Assembly (NCBI RefSeq): GCF_003711515.1
Contig: NW_021167081.1
Location: forward strand, 3,652,483-3,716,482
Length of the DNA: 64,000 nucleotides
Source: Sodiomyces alkalinus F11
Taxonomy: Eukaryota > Ascomycota > Sordariomycetes > Glomerellales > Plectosphaerellaceae
Direction: 5' to 3'
The position numbers and the translations under genes were made by a program. The notes under the pieces were generated by a model. That model had not been told where the DNA came from, ran no database searches, and was given only the letters and a program-made list of their open reading frames with translations. Numbering within the stretch: the first letter of the stretch is position 1; every line of letters begins with the position of its first letter. Below are positions 34,393 to 46,300 of the stretch, in pieces.

Positions 34393-35662
34393 AGGTTATT
34401 AGGTAAACTTATATATAAGTAACGCGATTTAGCACTAAAACGAAGGGATTACTATATTCGTCGTCTACTTCTAATTATATCCTGCTATAACTCTTAACTA
34501 GCTTAGTCTCTCTACTACCTATTTAAAAACGATACTCTTCTATAGCAGGTTTAAAGCCCTATAGTAAGTATTATTAGTTAGTAATATACCTAGAGGTGCC
34601 GGAATCAATTAATAGCTGGTTAAAGAGGTTATTATTAACGTTGCCGTTTAGTTATAGAAGAGAGTATATCCTATAGGATTCTTTATCGGAATCCTTATCC
34701 TAGTTATCGATAAAATTAGATACCTCCGTCGACGATACTTCCGGCTATAACTTAGTTCTTTTTTGTACCCGTTTTTAGGCTTTTAGCGTCCTTTTCGATA
34801 TTCTCCCGGAATCTCTTTTAACGTTTATTATCCTAGGTCTTAATAATACGGTTAACGCAGTCTAAGATCTCTTTTAAAGGTGTATATTCCTTTTTCCTAC
34901 GTGCCTCGTTAACGTTAAGGCACTTCTATAAACGCTTATAATTATATTTACTTCTTCTTTTAGTACAGTAATCGTATAACTACTCTTTCTTCTGCTATAA
35001 AGAAGGGGACTATTAGTTATCTTATTATCCTGATTATACCCGCTAATCCTTACCTTCTTTATCCTTACCTAGGAAGGTTACCATATAAAAGGATAATACG
35101 TTAGGCTTTTTATCGAGTCGGTATAGGTAGCGGCGTCGAAGCTATATCGTATACTCCTCCACGATAGATTAAATCAAGGGTAGGTCTTCCTCTTCTAACT
35201 GGATAAGCTCTATAAAACGTCCCTCTAACTATTCTAGTACTCAGCTACTAATAGCGATAAAGAAGCCGTCTATCTATTATTCCTTAGTATCGTATCTCGA
35301 ACTTTATACGTCTCGGCGTCGTGGCATAGCTTAATAAAGTCTTTTCGCTAGCGCTTATAGGGTATATGCCTAACTTGTTAGAGGTATTCGTCCTAGCGTC
35401 TCTTAGTTAGTGATTTCTAGGCGGTGTTTATCGGCTTAAGGTACGTTTCAAGGGCTTTTAATATATCCCTTACTTCCTTTTAGCCGGCGTACTAATCCTT
35501 TAAAGCAGGGCTAACCGTCTTCGCAATATAGTTATAGAGTGCTTAAATCCCCCTTTTTTTAGCCTTATACCGATCCTCTTCCACCTGCTAGATCTTGAAT
35601 AGTATATCCTAATTAGTGGCGTTACGTTCTTCTATGGTAGCAGGAGGTTGTAGTGGATCGGC
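34393..35662 (-). mobile_element. Copia-type gag-protease fragment, minus strand
   Basis: Minus-strand reading from about 35600 downward gives a gag-like frame rich in Lys, Arg and Glu (Y-K-A-K-K-R-G-I, I-E-L-I-Q-L-E-E-E-D-L-P-L-I). Near 34595 it reaches L-I-D-S-G-T-S-R-Y-I-T-N, the protease active-site block D-S-G-A-S-x-H of Pseudoviridae with His to Tyr. The fragment stops abruptly at the chromovirus 3' LTR (34392); integrase and RT are missing. It lies directly beside the LTR at 35663-36091 but differs from the gag inside the neighbouring copia body, so it probably belongs to a second element that shared this LTR family. Confidence 0.6.
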
Positions 35663-36091
35663 TCTTTTAAAGATTGCGGATAAGTGGAAGGGACGAAAGT
35701 CACGAAAGGCAGTGGAAACATAGATAGTAAATAATGGGATTATAAGGTAGGATTTCTGCGCGCGTATGTATTGTGTATATGCGATAGAGAAGAAGAACAA
35801 AAGATGGAAGAACCGAACCGAGGGTACGGGTTAATATCCTTTGTTCTTTGTTTCTTTGTAAGGGGATCGAGAGCGTAATAATAACGTAATCCTTTGTCTA
35901 AGACGTCATCCTTTGTCTAAGACGTCATCCTTTGTCTAAGACGTAATCCTTTGTCTAAGACGTAATCCTTTGTCTAAGACGTAATCCTCTATCTAACTCG
36001 AACGGCCTAGGCTTGCGGGGAAGATATCCTTTGTTCGAGTACGAAGGTACTTGAAGCATATACTTAAAGGATATTATTAGTAATATTAATA
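35663..36091 (-). repeat. Copia LTR (left copy) with a 19-bp minisatellite
   Basis: This segment matches 42061-42413 base for base apart from C/T and G/A differences and a length change. The minus-strand start TATTAATATTACTAATA is preceded by the purine tract ACGGGAGGG (36092-36100), so it acts as the 3' LTR of the copia body to its right. It keeps many CA dinucleotides. Five full copies of a 19-bp unit account for the extra length. Confidence 0.8.
35885..36000. repeat. 19-bp tandem repeat (CCTTTGTCTAAGACGTAAT)
   Basis: The unit starts at 35891, 35910, 35929, 35948 and 35967, with a decayed sixth copy at 35986. Units differ only at one C/A position (GTCAT versus GTAAT). The partner LTR has about two copies (42288-42320). 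Confidence 0.9.
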
Positions 36092-36220
36092 CCCTCCCGT
36101 AACCTGGTTGTTATATAAATAGGAGTAGCTTAGAACGAGTATATATAACGATATAGTTATAGCATAGAAACCCTAGTTAACTAACTAGCACTAATTAGAA
36201 GAGGAAAAAATAAAATCTTT

Positions 36221-36395
36221 AAGGGAAAATATTAAAAACCCTTGATTTCTTATTAAGGGGAAAATTTGAAAACCCCTGTTTATAATACTAGGAAAACCCG
36301 TAGATAAAAAAGCTAGTTATAGTATGTTAGGGAAAACCCGTAGGTAAAAAACCTAAGTATTTATATCTAGGAAACTCCGAAGATAAAAAACCTAG
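36221..36395. repeat. Array of five hairpins with covarying stems
   Basis: Five units follow one another between the RNase H end and the 3' LTR of the copia body. Stems pair at 36221-36225/36239-36243 (AAGGG/CCCTT), 36256-36260/36273-36277 (AGGGG/CCCCT), 36287-36291/36313-36317 (ACTAG/CTAGT), 36327-36331/36352-36356 (TTAGG/CCTAA) and 36367-36371/36391-36395 (CTAGG/CCTAG). Loops keep a GAAA(A) start and an A5-6 end; the last three also share CC-GTAGATA-like cores. Stem sequence changes while pairing stays. Confidence 0.75.
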
Positions 36396-39300
36396 TTCTA
36401 TTATAGACCTTAGTGATTTAGTTCTTGAATTCGGTTATAAGGTGGTATATCGTAGTTAGGTAACGTGTTGTTTTTATAGCCTAAATTCATATAACCGTAT
36501 ATGGTATTATATAGGTCTTTAGGTAAGCCCTTAGTCATTATATCGGCTATATTAAATTTAGTATTTATATAAACGACCTTTATTTTATTATTTTAAAGCT
36601 GTTGTCTGCAGTAGTGATACTGACGGTCTATATACTCTACACGTTTATGAAATTCAGGATTTTTATAAAGCTTCTTTGCGCTTTCGCTATTTATTAATAT
36701 AGTAGGAATCAGTATCTTACTATTATTAGTATATAAACGAAAGTTTATATTAGTAAATAACCTGTGGTTATTTACTAGGTCTGTATATATATCATGTATA
36801 TAGATTGTATCTTTAGAAGCTTTAATTAAAGCTATATATTCTGCTTCTGTTATTAATAAAGTAACGACTTTCTGTTTATTAGAAGTCTAGCGTATTAAAT
36901 AATTTACACCTATAGAGTGGATATAGCCTGACGTAGAAGTCCTGTCGTCGATTATATCTGAGAAACTAGTATCAGAATAACCGTATATATTAAAGTCTTT
37001 TTTATTTAAATAGTTATATAAAAGCCCGATAATAGAAAAAGTGTTTATATAAGTCTAGATTCGATGTAAAGCTATAGAGTGCTATGGAGACAGATTACTT
37101 ATATATCGAGCGTATTTATTAATAGCATAGGTTATATCTGGTCTAGAGTGTAGTGCTCAATATAATAAAGCACCGATTTCCTATTAGTATGTTTTAATAT
37201 CGGCTTTTAATCCCTGTTTCTAATTTAGTATAAGGATCCTTTTATTTACATAAGGGGTATTAACGCGTTTAAGGCTTCGTTTATTATATTTATCGAGGAT
37301 AATATTCGTATAAGGTAACTAATTAACAGAAAGAGGTTTATTTAACTTATTTATAGTGATTTCGTGGCCTAAGAAGGTATATACTTAACCTAGATCTTTA
37401 AGTGAGATCTGTTTCGGTATTGTAGTAAATAAATACTATATCGTTATATACGAAGGGCTTAATACCACTATATCGTCTACGTGGCATAGTAGTATAGCAC
37501 GGTCTGTTTATTCTTATACAAAGTGAATATACTATTATCAAAATCAGAGACTAGGCAGCCGATTTCGTGGAGTAATGTTATAAGGAAATTATACTAAAGC
37601 CGGGCGCTTTTTTTCAGACCGTATAAAGCTTTATTTAGTGTATAAACTAATATATTATTAGAGCCTTCTTTTTCCTCGAAGCCTATAGGTTATATAGTAT
37701 ATATCTCGGTATCTATATCGGCGTAAACGAAAGCGTTCTTTACGTCGAAGTATCTACAAGTCTAGTCTAGGGATACGCCTAGTATAAAAGCTAATCTATA
37801 GCTCTCGCGTCTATAGATAGTAGAAAGGGTTTCTAAATAATTAATACCGAGTACTTAATTAAACCCTTAGATACACTAACGTGCTTTATATTTTATAGCC
37901 ACGCTTTTATCGTCATCTTTAATCTTATATACCTTATGGCCTCCTAAGACGTTTAAGGTATCTTTATTCTTATTCTTATTATTATTATTATTATATTAAG
38001 GCGTATCTTTTATATTTAGTAGATCCCAGGTATTTCTGTTTCTAAGTTCTGTTATAGCTTTAATCCACTTAGTTTAATCAGAGCAGTTTCTGGCCTCTTT
38101 ATAAGTAGCTAGTTCGTATAGAGAATTTATAGTTCAAAGAAAGTGGGGATCTTCTTAAAACTATAGGCCTCCGAGTATAGTATCTTTAGTGATATATAAT
38201 AAGCGCTTATCATTATCGTATAATATAAAATCGTTATAGTTTTCCTTCGAAGATTTAGAACGGATTCAAATTTCTAACCCAGATTTAAAGGCCTTTATTA
38301 ACCGGGTCGGTTATAGTATTATTATTATTTTCGGCTAGAATAATACCGCCCGCTGCTCGAAGACCCTTTCGTCTTTTATTATTATTATTATTATTATCCT
38401 TTTCTTCGGTTTAGATAGACCTAAACGTACATTAAGTATGATTATAATACTCGCCGAGTAGATAAGACTCGGGGTTAGAAACCGGTTCTGCCTACGGTAT
38501 ATTTAAAGTAGGAGACTTATTATTTATATAGGGAATAGGGTTATTTTTATTAATTATAGTATCTAAAGAAGAAGTCAGAAACTGGTTTTCTAGTATATAA
38601 ATATCACGATACTAGGTAGTCTTCCTAAATCGAGGATTATATATTTTATAGTTATAATTATTGTAACCTCCTAAAGCACCTTAAAGGGCTCGTGGATCCA
38701 GCTTCTTAGGTTTCGGGTCGTTACTTTTATAATATAAAATAGAACCCTAAACCCGAATATGATTGATATTAGGTTAACTATTTTCTACTAATTCGTAGGG
38801 CGTTTTAAAGTCTATTGCTGAATCAGGTATTCTATTATACGTATAAACGGCTAAATAAATAGTATCCTACTAAAGGTATTTTACTAGGCCTGAGTAGAAA
38901 AGAAAATAACGGACTTTTTCTATTCTAGTCCTTATAACCTGTTCAATCAAGCCTTAAGTCTTATAGATATACGGGGGTTTTATATCATGATATACACCGA
39001 TAAATAGTCTCTTAAACAAGGTATTCGTAAACTCTTTTCCGCCATTGATATCTACTTCTTTTATTTTTATATTATACTTATTTTATTTCACAGGGACTTT
39101 CCACTCTTTTATAGCGTTTATAATAGATGTTTCTGATTTATCTATAAGCAGTTTTACCTATATATACCGTGTAGAACGGTGTATTATAAATAGAGTCTAA
39201 CGCTTTTTAATATATATTATAGGGTCAATAGGCCCGTATAAATCTATATAAATTGTTTTAAGGTAGGAAAAATCCTTATTTTTATTAATGGATTCTTTAT

Positions 39301-40319
39301 TTATGAGCGTAGCTGACTTACTTTTTCTATAGGCTTTATAGATCTGTACTTTCAGTATATCTTCTTTAGATATATTTATAGTATCTTTATTTATATAATT
39401 TAAAGCAGTCAGGTTAATATAACTTATCCTGCAGTGCTATAGGGTTATATTCTCTTTATTCTATTCCTTATTCTGCCGGTTCTTCTCTTCTTTATTCCAT
39501 GACCTATACCCCTAAAGAGTAGGTCTTTAAGTGGGTATCTTCTAAGACCGTATTTATTATACCTGACTATTTCTTTATTCGTCGAATCTATTTCCTTATT
39601 CCTAGAATCTGTTTATTTATTCCTTTTAGAATCTATTTCTTTATTCCTTTTCTTTCATCTTGAATAGTCTTCTTTATTCCTATTATATTTAAAGCACTAT
39701 AGGGCTACGAAGACTATAACGACGACTCCATTACCCCCCTATACGTTAGGGCCCGTGCCGAAGCCTAGTAGACCTCGTTATATAAAACGGCTCTAGTAAA
39801 AATATCGGTGGTTTTATTTTCAGTTATTTTAGAATAGAATAAGCTGGTTAGTTTCTATAAGGCCGTAGATTTTCTTTTTATCTAGGATAGAAAGGCTGAT
39901 AATATTAGTACCTAATTCGGGAATATATACGCAGTTCTGAAGTAGTAGTATTCTTCCTGAATCCATGAATTTAACATAATAGTTACATATACCTGTTATT
40001 TTTAGTTTATTTATATCACCCTAACTAGTAGTATTTTAAGTAGTTTTATACGTAGAAAAGAGCGTTTTATTTACTCCTACGTATACTATAGCGCTAATAT
40101 GGATATAAAAGTCCAAATTGAATTTAGTATCTAAAATCCTATCAATCCTTTCTACTACCCGTCCTATATTTATATTAGTATTTTAAGGGGTTTTATTTAT
40201 TTATAGTTTATTTTAAAGGATAAATACCTATTTAATATCTATTAGGTCTTCTGCGTGGGGGTCCGGGAGATAAGAGGGTTTAGGTATAATAGGACCGTCT
40301 TAAAAAAGAACTTCGTTAT

Positions 40320-40405
40320 CCGAATCTTCTTCTTCTTTTTCTTCTTTTTCTTCTTTTTCTTCTTCTAATTCTTATTCTAATTCTTTTTCTTCTTCTAAAA
40401 AAGAC
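40320..40405 (-). repeat. CTT/GAA microsatellite coding an acidic linker
   Basis: TTCTTC/TTTTTC triplets on the plus strand read as Glu/Lys repeats in the copia frame on the minus strand, between gag and protease. Confidence 0.7.
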
Positions 40406-41732
40406 TGCTTTGTAGGGAGTAAATCAGAGATTAAATCAATAGTCTTATCGTTACTTATTTTCCCTAGGAGCTTCTATTACTCGCACTAACGGACGAAATT
40501 AAGTATTTTAGACTCTTGTAATAATAGTTTGTCGGCCGATACCTAGGCCTTTTATAGTTACTGCAGAAGACGTTCTTCTAGCCGCTATTAGACTATTCTT
40601 TCTGATTATTCTTCCAATCATTCTGATTTTTCTAGGCTTTTATAAGTAGGGCCTTTAATGTAAAAGAGTTGATTTTCCTTAACGCGTTTATTAGTTCCGA
40701 CACGATTTTATCGAATGTATAACTATTCATATTATGTCGAAAAGTCCATCTAATGTATATAGTAACTACTTCGTAACGCTTATTAAGACGGTTTAGGGTC
40801 TAGGTAAAACCCACCTTATCGGGTAGTATAATATCCCTTCCCCGAAGAATAATTAGTCTTTCTTAGATTTTATATAAAAAGTCCTCCAGTATAGGGAATT
40901 CTAAGATATTCCGGTTAAAGAATAATATAAGGATATCGTAGTTAGCTTAAAACCCTTTTTCTCGTATTGGGATTTTAGCTTTTCCCAGATTTCTAAAGTA
41001 AAATTAAGGTCCTAAACCTATATTAGGAGCCCGTTGTATAAAGCGGAGAGTAAATTTCTAGTAGTCTTTAAATCTTATTCTTTAGCCTTATTAAAGGTAT
41101 CTAACGGCAGGGGTTTTATAAGCTTATTTAAAAGCTTTCCCTTATATACAAAGTAGGCACGCATAGCCATCATCCAGGTCTAATAGTCTTAACTACCCTT
41201 AAGCTTCTTTATATGAATATCTTAAACTTCTGCCTATACCGGTATGTTAAGGGCTTCTAAACGGTATTTATTCTATTTAGTTTAGATAAGAACTAACGAA
41301 GTTATAATATAAAGAAGGAAAATAGTCCTTTTCTTTATTCTTTTCTTTATTCTATGCACGGGTAGCTATTATAGCGATACCTTTATTCGTGCGGGTCTAA
41401 AGTAAAGCCGGTATATAGTTCTTTATTCTAAAAGAGGAAAAACGGCTTCGTAGATAAAGAAAACGATACCCTTACGTACGGATAACAGAATTCCTTTAGT
41501 TCTAAAGATAGTATTCCTTTATTCTAACGGGTCTAAAGTAAAGCCGGTATAAGTCCTTTATTCGCGAGGATTCTAAAGTGGGTCTTCGCGGAACAAGGGA
41601 ATTCACGGTTATATAAAAAACACGATATTTATATAGCATTCTAGAGTCGGAAAATATATAGGTAAAGAAATCTTAGTAAGAGAACTAGAGACTTATAAGT
41701 AATAAAAGATATCCTAGTAGTATAACTAGAAT

Positions 41733-41815
41733 AGCCCTTATAGTATAGTGGTTATAGTATCCGTACGTAAAGAATAAAGAGTGCCCCTATTTAATTTATA
41801 TAATCGTAGCTTTTA
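41733..41815 (+). other. tRNA-like sequence (A-box), possible SINE head
   Basis: GCCCTTATAGTATAGTGGTT followed by ATAGTATCC looks like the 5' half of a tRNA with an A-box (TAGTATAGTGG). The rest does not fold into a full cloverleaf; about 45 bases on, TTTAATTTATAT could be a RIP-altered B-box. It lies in the 5' untranslated part of the copia body. It may be a tRNA-derived SINE or a dead tRNA gene. Confidence 0.3.
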
Positions 41816-42060
41816 TGATTTTTCTGAGTTATAGATTTAGAAGCGTACGATTAAGCCGACCGATTATTCGAATCGTATATATATGTATATAGGTTAGTAA
41901 GAAGGTAGGTAGGTAGTATTAGTAGTATATAGAGAGGAATATCAAATAGGGATAGGGATTATTATTTAGTATCGGGGGATTCTCCTTTTAGCTTATAACC
42001 ATAGGTAATTAAGGAATATAATATTTCGAGACTATAGTCGAGCTTTTCCGGGCTTATAGC

Positions 42061-42413
42061 CTTTTAAAGATTACGGATAAGTGGAAGGGACGAAAGTTAT
42101 AAAAAGTAGTGGAAAAATAGATAGTAATAATAGGATTATAATAGTAGAATTTCTACACGCGTGTGGATTATATAAAAAAAGATAAAGAAAAAGAATCAGA
42201 GAAGGAAGAACCGAACCAAGGGGACGGGTTAATATCCTTTATTCTTTCCTTCTTTATAAAGGGATCGAGATCGTAATAATAATGTAATTCTTTATCTAAG
42301 ACGTAATCCTTTATCTAACTCGAACGGTCTAGGCTTACGGGGAACATATCCTTTATTCGAGTACGAAGGTATTTAAAGGATATACTCGAAGGATGTTATT
42401 AGTAATATTAGTA
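42061..42413 (-). repeat. Copia LTR (right copy), heavily RIP-mutated
   Basis: This is the partner of 35663-36091. Where the left copy has AAGTCACGAAAGGCAGTGG this one has AAGTTATAAAAAGTAGTGG, that is, C-to-T and G-to-A changes. Reading the minus strand it begins TACTAATATTACTAATAA and would be the 5' LTR. Confidence 0.75.
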
Positions 42414-43186
42414 CCCGGTATTAGTGTTTTCCTTAGGTTATTAGGGGTTAGTTACCGTAATCCGGGTAAGCTACTCTCGGCGGTCTTATCTCTTCTTCGC
42501 TATTATATAAGAGTCTATTTTAATTAATAGTAAGGGTTATAAGCCCCTTATTAAGTTTATTCTATATCTGGATTCTAACTCTATCACGATCTAATCGGTT
42601 TCTTCTATTCCTATAGTTATTACCTCCACGGCAGCGGGTCTTATAATTAAAAGTACTAAAGGTGCTTCCTATCTTACCTATATAGTCGTTATCTTTATAT
42701 TCTTTAGGGGTTATTAATTAATAGTGCGTTTAGGAGGACTAGAACCTCCCTTAAGCGCCTTTATTACTCTAATTAGGGTTAGAATACTTTAGGGACGCTG
42801 AATAAATCCGCCTCCGAGCACTATATTATAGCCAGATATAGACGTAGTAGCACTAGATCGTGAAGATAAAGATTAGATAAAGAGGTTAGTCTAGTAAAAC
42901 CACGATATATAATTAAAACATAACTAATAACACTATAACCGTCAGCGAAGAAGTAGATCAATAGTCACTATTCTAATTAGGGTACTGTAAGTTAAACTAG
43001 AAAGATACCTTAATCGTGGAATAAATAATCCTAAAAGAGGATAATAATTAAATGATAATTCCTTAATAGGGATATCTTAAGCCTGTCCTTGATATATATA
43101 TAGGCAGTGGATCCAGCTGCCTTGAAAGGGGGTTTATATGACCGTCTGCCAAAACCACTCCAATGCCGTATCTGCGCGGTTATAAT
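42414..43186. other. Unassigned relic between two copia elements
   Basis: No protein motif was recognised. The last 110 bases (about 43070-43186) retain CA and TG and differ from everything around them, so they may be a younger insertion or the end of an unrelated element. Confidence 0.4.
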
Positions 43187-43382
43187 ACCTGACTAAGGGC
43201 TTCAGATCTCGGGGACCTCGGGTATTAGGATATAATAAGGGAGGATACTGGAAAAAACCGGATAGGATCCAAATAATATAATACTTATAATAGAGTCTTC
43301 ACTACCTAAATTAAGGACATAAGAGACTTATATAGATATAACTTAATATAATACATATATACGAGATTTCTACTCTATTAAG
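43187..43382 (+). repeat. 5' LTR (incomplete) of the plus-strand copia element
   Basis: It matches 49788-49974 from ACCTGACTAAGGG to CTCTATTAAG (for example GATCTCGGGGACCTCGGGTATT is shared in part and GGATAC near the middle). The first 50-55 bases of the partner LTR are not found here, so the LTR is truncated at its outer end. Confidence 0.75.
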
Positions 43383-46300
43383 GTAATTAAATAACTACTA
43401 TTAACTTAATAAGAGTTATTAAGCGATTAAGTAACCTACTGACCTACCTATTAATTAAGTAATTAACCGATAAACCAGTAAAGATATCTTCTAACGTATT
43501 TAACGCCGATTAGAAAACGGCCGCTACTACTCTTATTAACTAAAAGGATTAGGCGATATAAAAGCACGCTATATATAGTAAATCTGCCTCCTACTAGGAT
43601 AACTATCCTAATCTAAAGCTAAGCGATAAGGAGGCCGACGCCTACCTGCCTCTTAAGCCTTTACTATCTAACGTTCGTAAAGACGAAGCCCTTATTATAG
43701 ACCTAGGCGCGGAGGAGACCACGGCTACTACGTCTTCTACTATCACGCTAGAAGGCGATAAGACTATTAATACCACGAGCTAGGAAGCCGTCGCTATTAT
43801 TACGGCGACTATAGCCGCCGGTAAGAAGAAGAGGGCCGCTCGCCGGAAAGGCACGACCGCAACGAAAGAACCACCGATATGGACGCCTATATCTATTAAC
43901 GACCTCTCCGAAAAAGGGCGCACGCGCTACCTATAAGATCGCCGCGTATACCGCGAAGAAAAGGCTAACTATAAAGCGTAGTAGAAGGAGTTTAATAAGG
44001 TACGCTTATATATTGAAGGGACCGCTTATACTATATTACGTAACCTCCTCGCCTAGCTATAGAATATTACCGTAAATAACCTATAAGCCTAGATTACTCT
44101 CCTCTACGCGTATATAGGACCGACCCCTATAAAGTTTTAGAAGAAAGCCCTGGTTCTATATCGACGATATACCACGCCTGTAAAGGCTATACCTAAGGAT
44201 ATAGACGGGTGGGTTATAAGGTTGAGAATCGCAATAAGATACTATAAATATATATGGGTTTTAGAGCTATTAAGCACGGACTGTTAGGCGGAAGACGCGT
44301 TAAAAGCTATTATACCTATCGTCTAGGAATAGAGTCATAATTACCTAGTAAATAACTACGATAAGATTACAGAAAATAAGCGAATAAATAACGACTTCGT
44401 AAAGTCTTTAAGGGCGGTTCTTAGTAATATACAGAGCCTATATTCCGCTGCTATAAAGCCTAGAGTTGAGAGAGGCACCTTTAATACCCTTAGAGACCTT
44501 CCCAATACTAAGGATACTACTAATAATAAAGATAATAAGAAGCGTCCTTATAACGACACGTCTGTAAAGGCTATCTCTCCCGCGATAAGAAGGCCTTACA
44601 AGATATATAAAAATATCTATTCTACCGCCGCCTATTAGTAGGTAAGGCCGGATATATGCTCTTATACCTAGCGTAGCCGTAAAGATATTATAAAGGTTAT
44701 AGAACAAAAGATACGTAACTATAGTTTTAAAACGCCGCGTGGATACCGTAATATAGAAGAGGCGGGAAGCCGTAGGGGCTGCTACCGCTAGTAAGATAAA
44801 GGAGGTCTAGGAAGATTAACTCTATAATACTACGCCTATTATAACTACTATACTATAAAATCGGCGGGATACTAAGCCGGCCGTAACTATAGTTTAAAAA
44901 GACTTATCCGTTACCGTGACAGGGTAACTAAGAGTCTACCTCTCCTAGGAAAGGGGAGTAGGGCGCCCTTGCACGACGATACGATTAAGATTATAATAGG
45001 GGGTATCCCTTTTCATTAACTAAGCTAAAGCGCTACTATACTACGCGATCCTAGACTTAGGATCGTTAATCTACGTCTTTAATGTTTAAGGCCGCTTTAA
45101 AGCAATTAGACCGCCTACTAATACTGTATCTTTATCCCTCTAAGTAAGCACCTATAAGGCACCTATCCTCTAGTACAGAGATATTAAGCTTCGTATATAA
45201 TCTCTATCCGGCACGAAAAGGCTACTACACCTACACGATACCGTATACTATAAAGAGTTTGTTACTAATATCGTCTTAGAATACTAGCTACGCCTATAAG
45301 GCTATTACTAGGATACTATAAACGATACTATTATTGGCTCTGCCGATGACCGGCCTATCTATAAGCTACTAGATATCCACGGCTAGTATCTAATCGAGCG
45401 TGCGGAAACCACCGCTACCGCGTTTACGGTTTCGGCTTAGTATCCTCGCGATAACCCGTATAGAAGATTATAATAACCGCGGTAACCGTAAAAGACCACC
45501 GCGCAAAGGGAGTATAAACGCCTCGGCTATTACGACATCGATACCCTTATAAGGATCGTCAACGCCACTTAGGGGGTAAGAATAAAGGGACCGCGTACCG
45601 TCGACTATACCGTATATAGATAATCGTAAATACCTACGTAGATTAGGCGGATAATGTTTCTTTACCCGTTAAAGCCCGGAGAGGCCCTAGCTATTAACCT
45701 TTATAATCTAAAAGAGTCGGAATCGCTAGGCAGCCTATATAAGTCTATTATATTCCTTATAGATGTATTCTTATAGTATATATAGAATTACTATCTATAG
45801 AAAATAGACTAGGGCTTTATCCTTTATACGTTAAAAATCGTCTTTACCCTGCTTAAGACCTGAGTCGATATCAGGCTATATATCCTACGGGCCGATTCCG
45901 AGATATTTTAGTACCCAGAAATTATTACTTTCCTCGCTACTAAGGAGGTAAAACACTAGCCGTTAGCACTATAATTATAGGATTAAAATAGCGTCGTAGA
46001 ACGGATTAAAGGTATCGTTTACAGGAAGCCGAGGGCTATAAGGATTAAAGCTAATCTGTCTACGTCTATATAGCCGAAGATCTTTAAGACTGCCGTGTAT
46101 ATATATGATAGAACTCTATTTTATAGTAATGATTAGAAGCCGCTATACGAAAGGCTACGCGGGCGTTAACCTAACCTTATATACCTACGAGTATACGGCT
46201 ATAAAGTCCTTATAAAAACGCGCGATATCTAGGCTAAAAGAAACCTCTTATAAAGGCTAGAACCGAAGGTGTAGATCGGTTATTATATTAGATACTATTC

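Larger units (their letters stand above)
36092..42060 (-). mobile_element. Ty1/copia element body (gag-pol), minus strand
   Basis: On the minus strand a gag frame begins near 41280 (K-L-L-N-K-L-I-K-P-L-P-L, then an F-T-L-E-I-W-E-K-L-K-S-Q-Y-E block). An acidic linker is encoded by the CTT-rich run at 40320-40400. The pre-integrase block L-G-T-N-I-I-S-L is near 39910. RT ends with C-H-V-D-D-I-V-V-L near 37490-37460, and RNase H follows with S-T-S-G-Y-I-H and A-D-I-M-T-K-G-L-P near 36545. The order protease-integrase-RT-RNase H fits Pseudoviridae. LTRs lie at 42061-42413 (5') and 35663-36091 (3'). Stops are frequent and mostly Gln/Trp derived. Confidence 0.75.

Noticed and set aside
44438..44707. 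Minus-strand 89-codon frame
   Set aside because: Antisense to the copia gag frame, with low-complexity Ile/Tyr/Arg content typical of reversed TA-rich RIP sequence.
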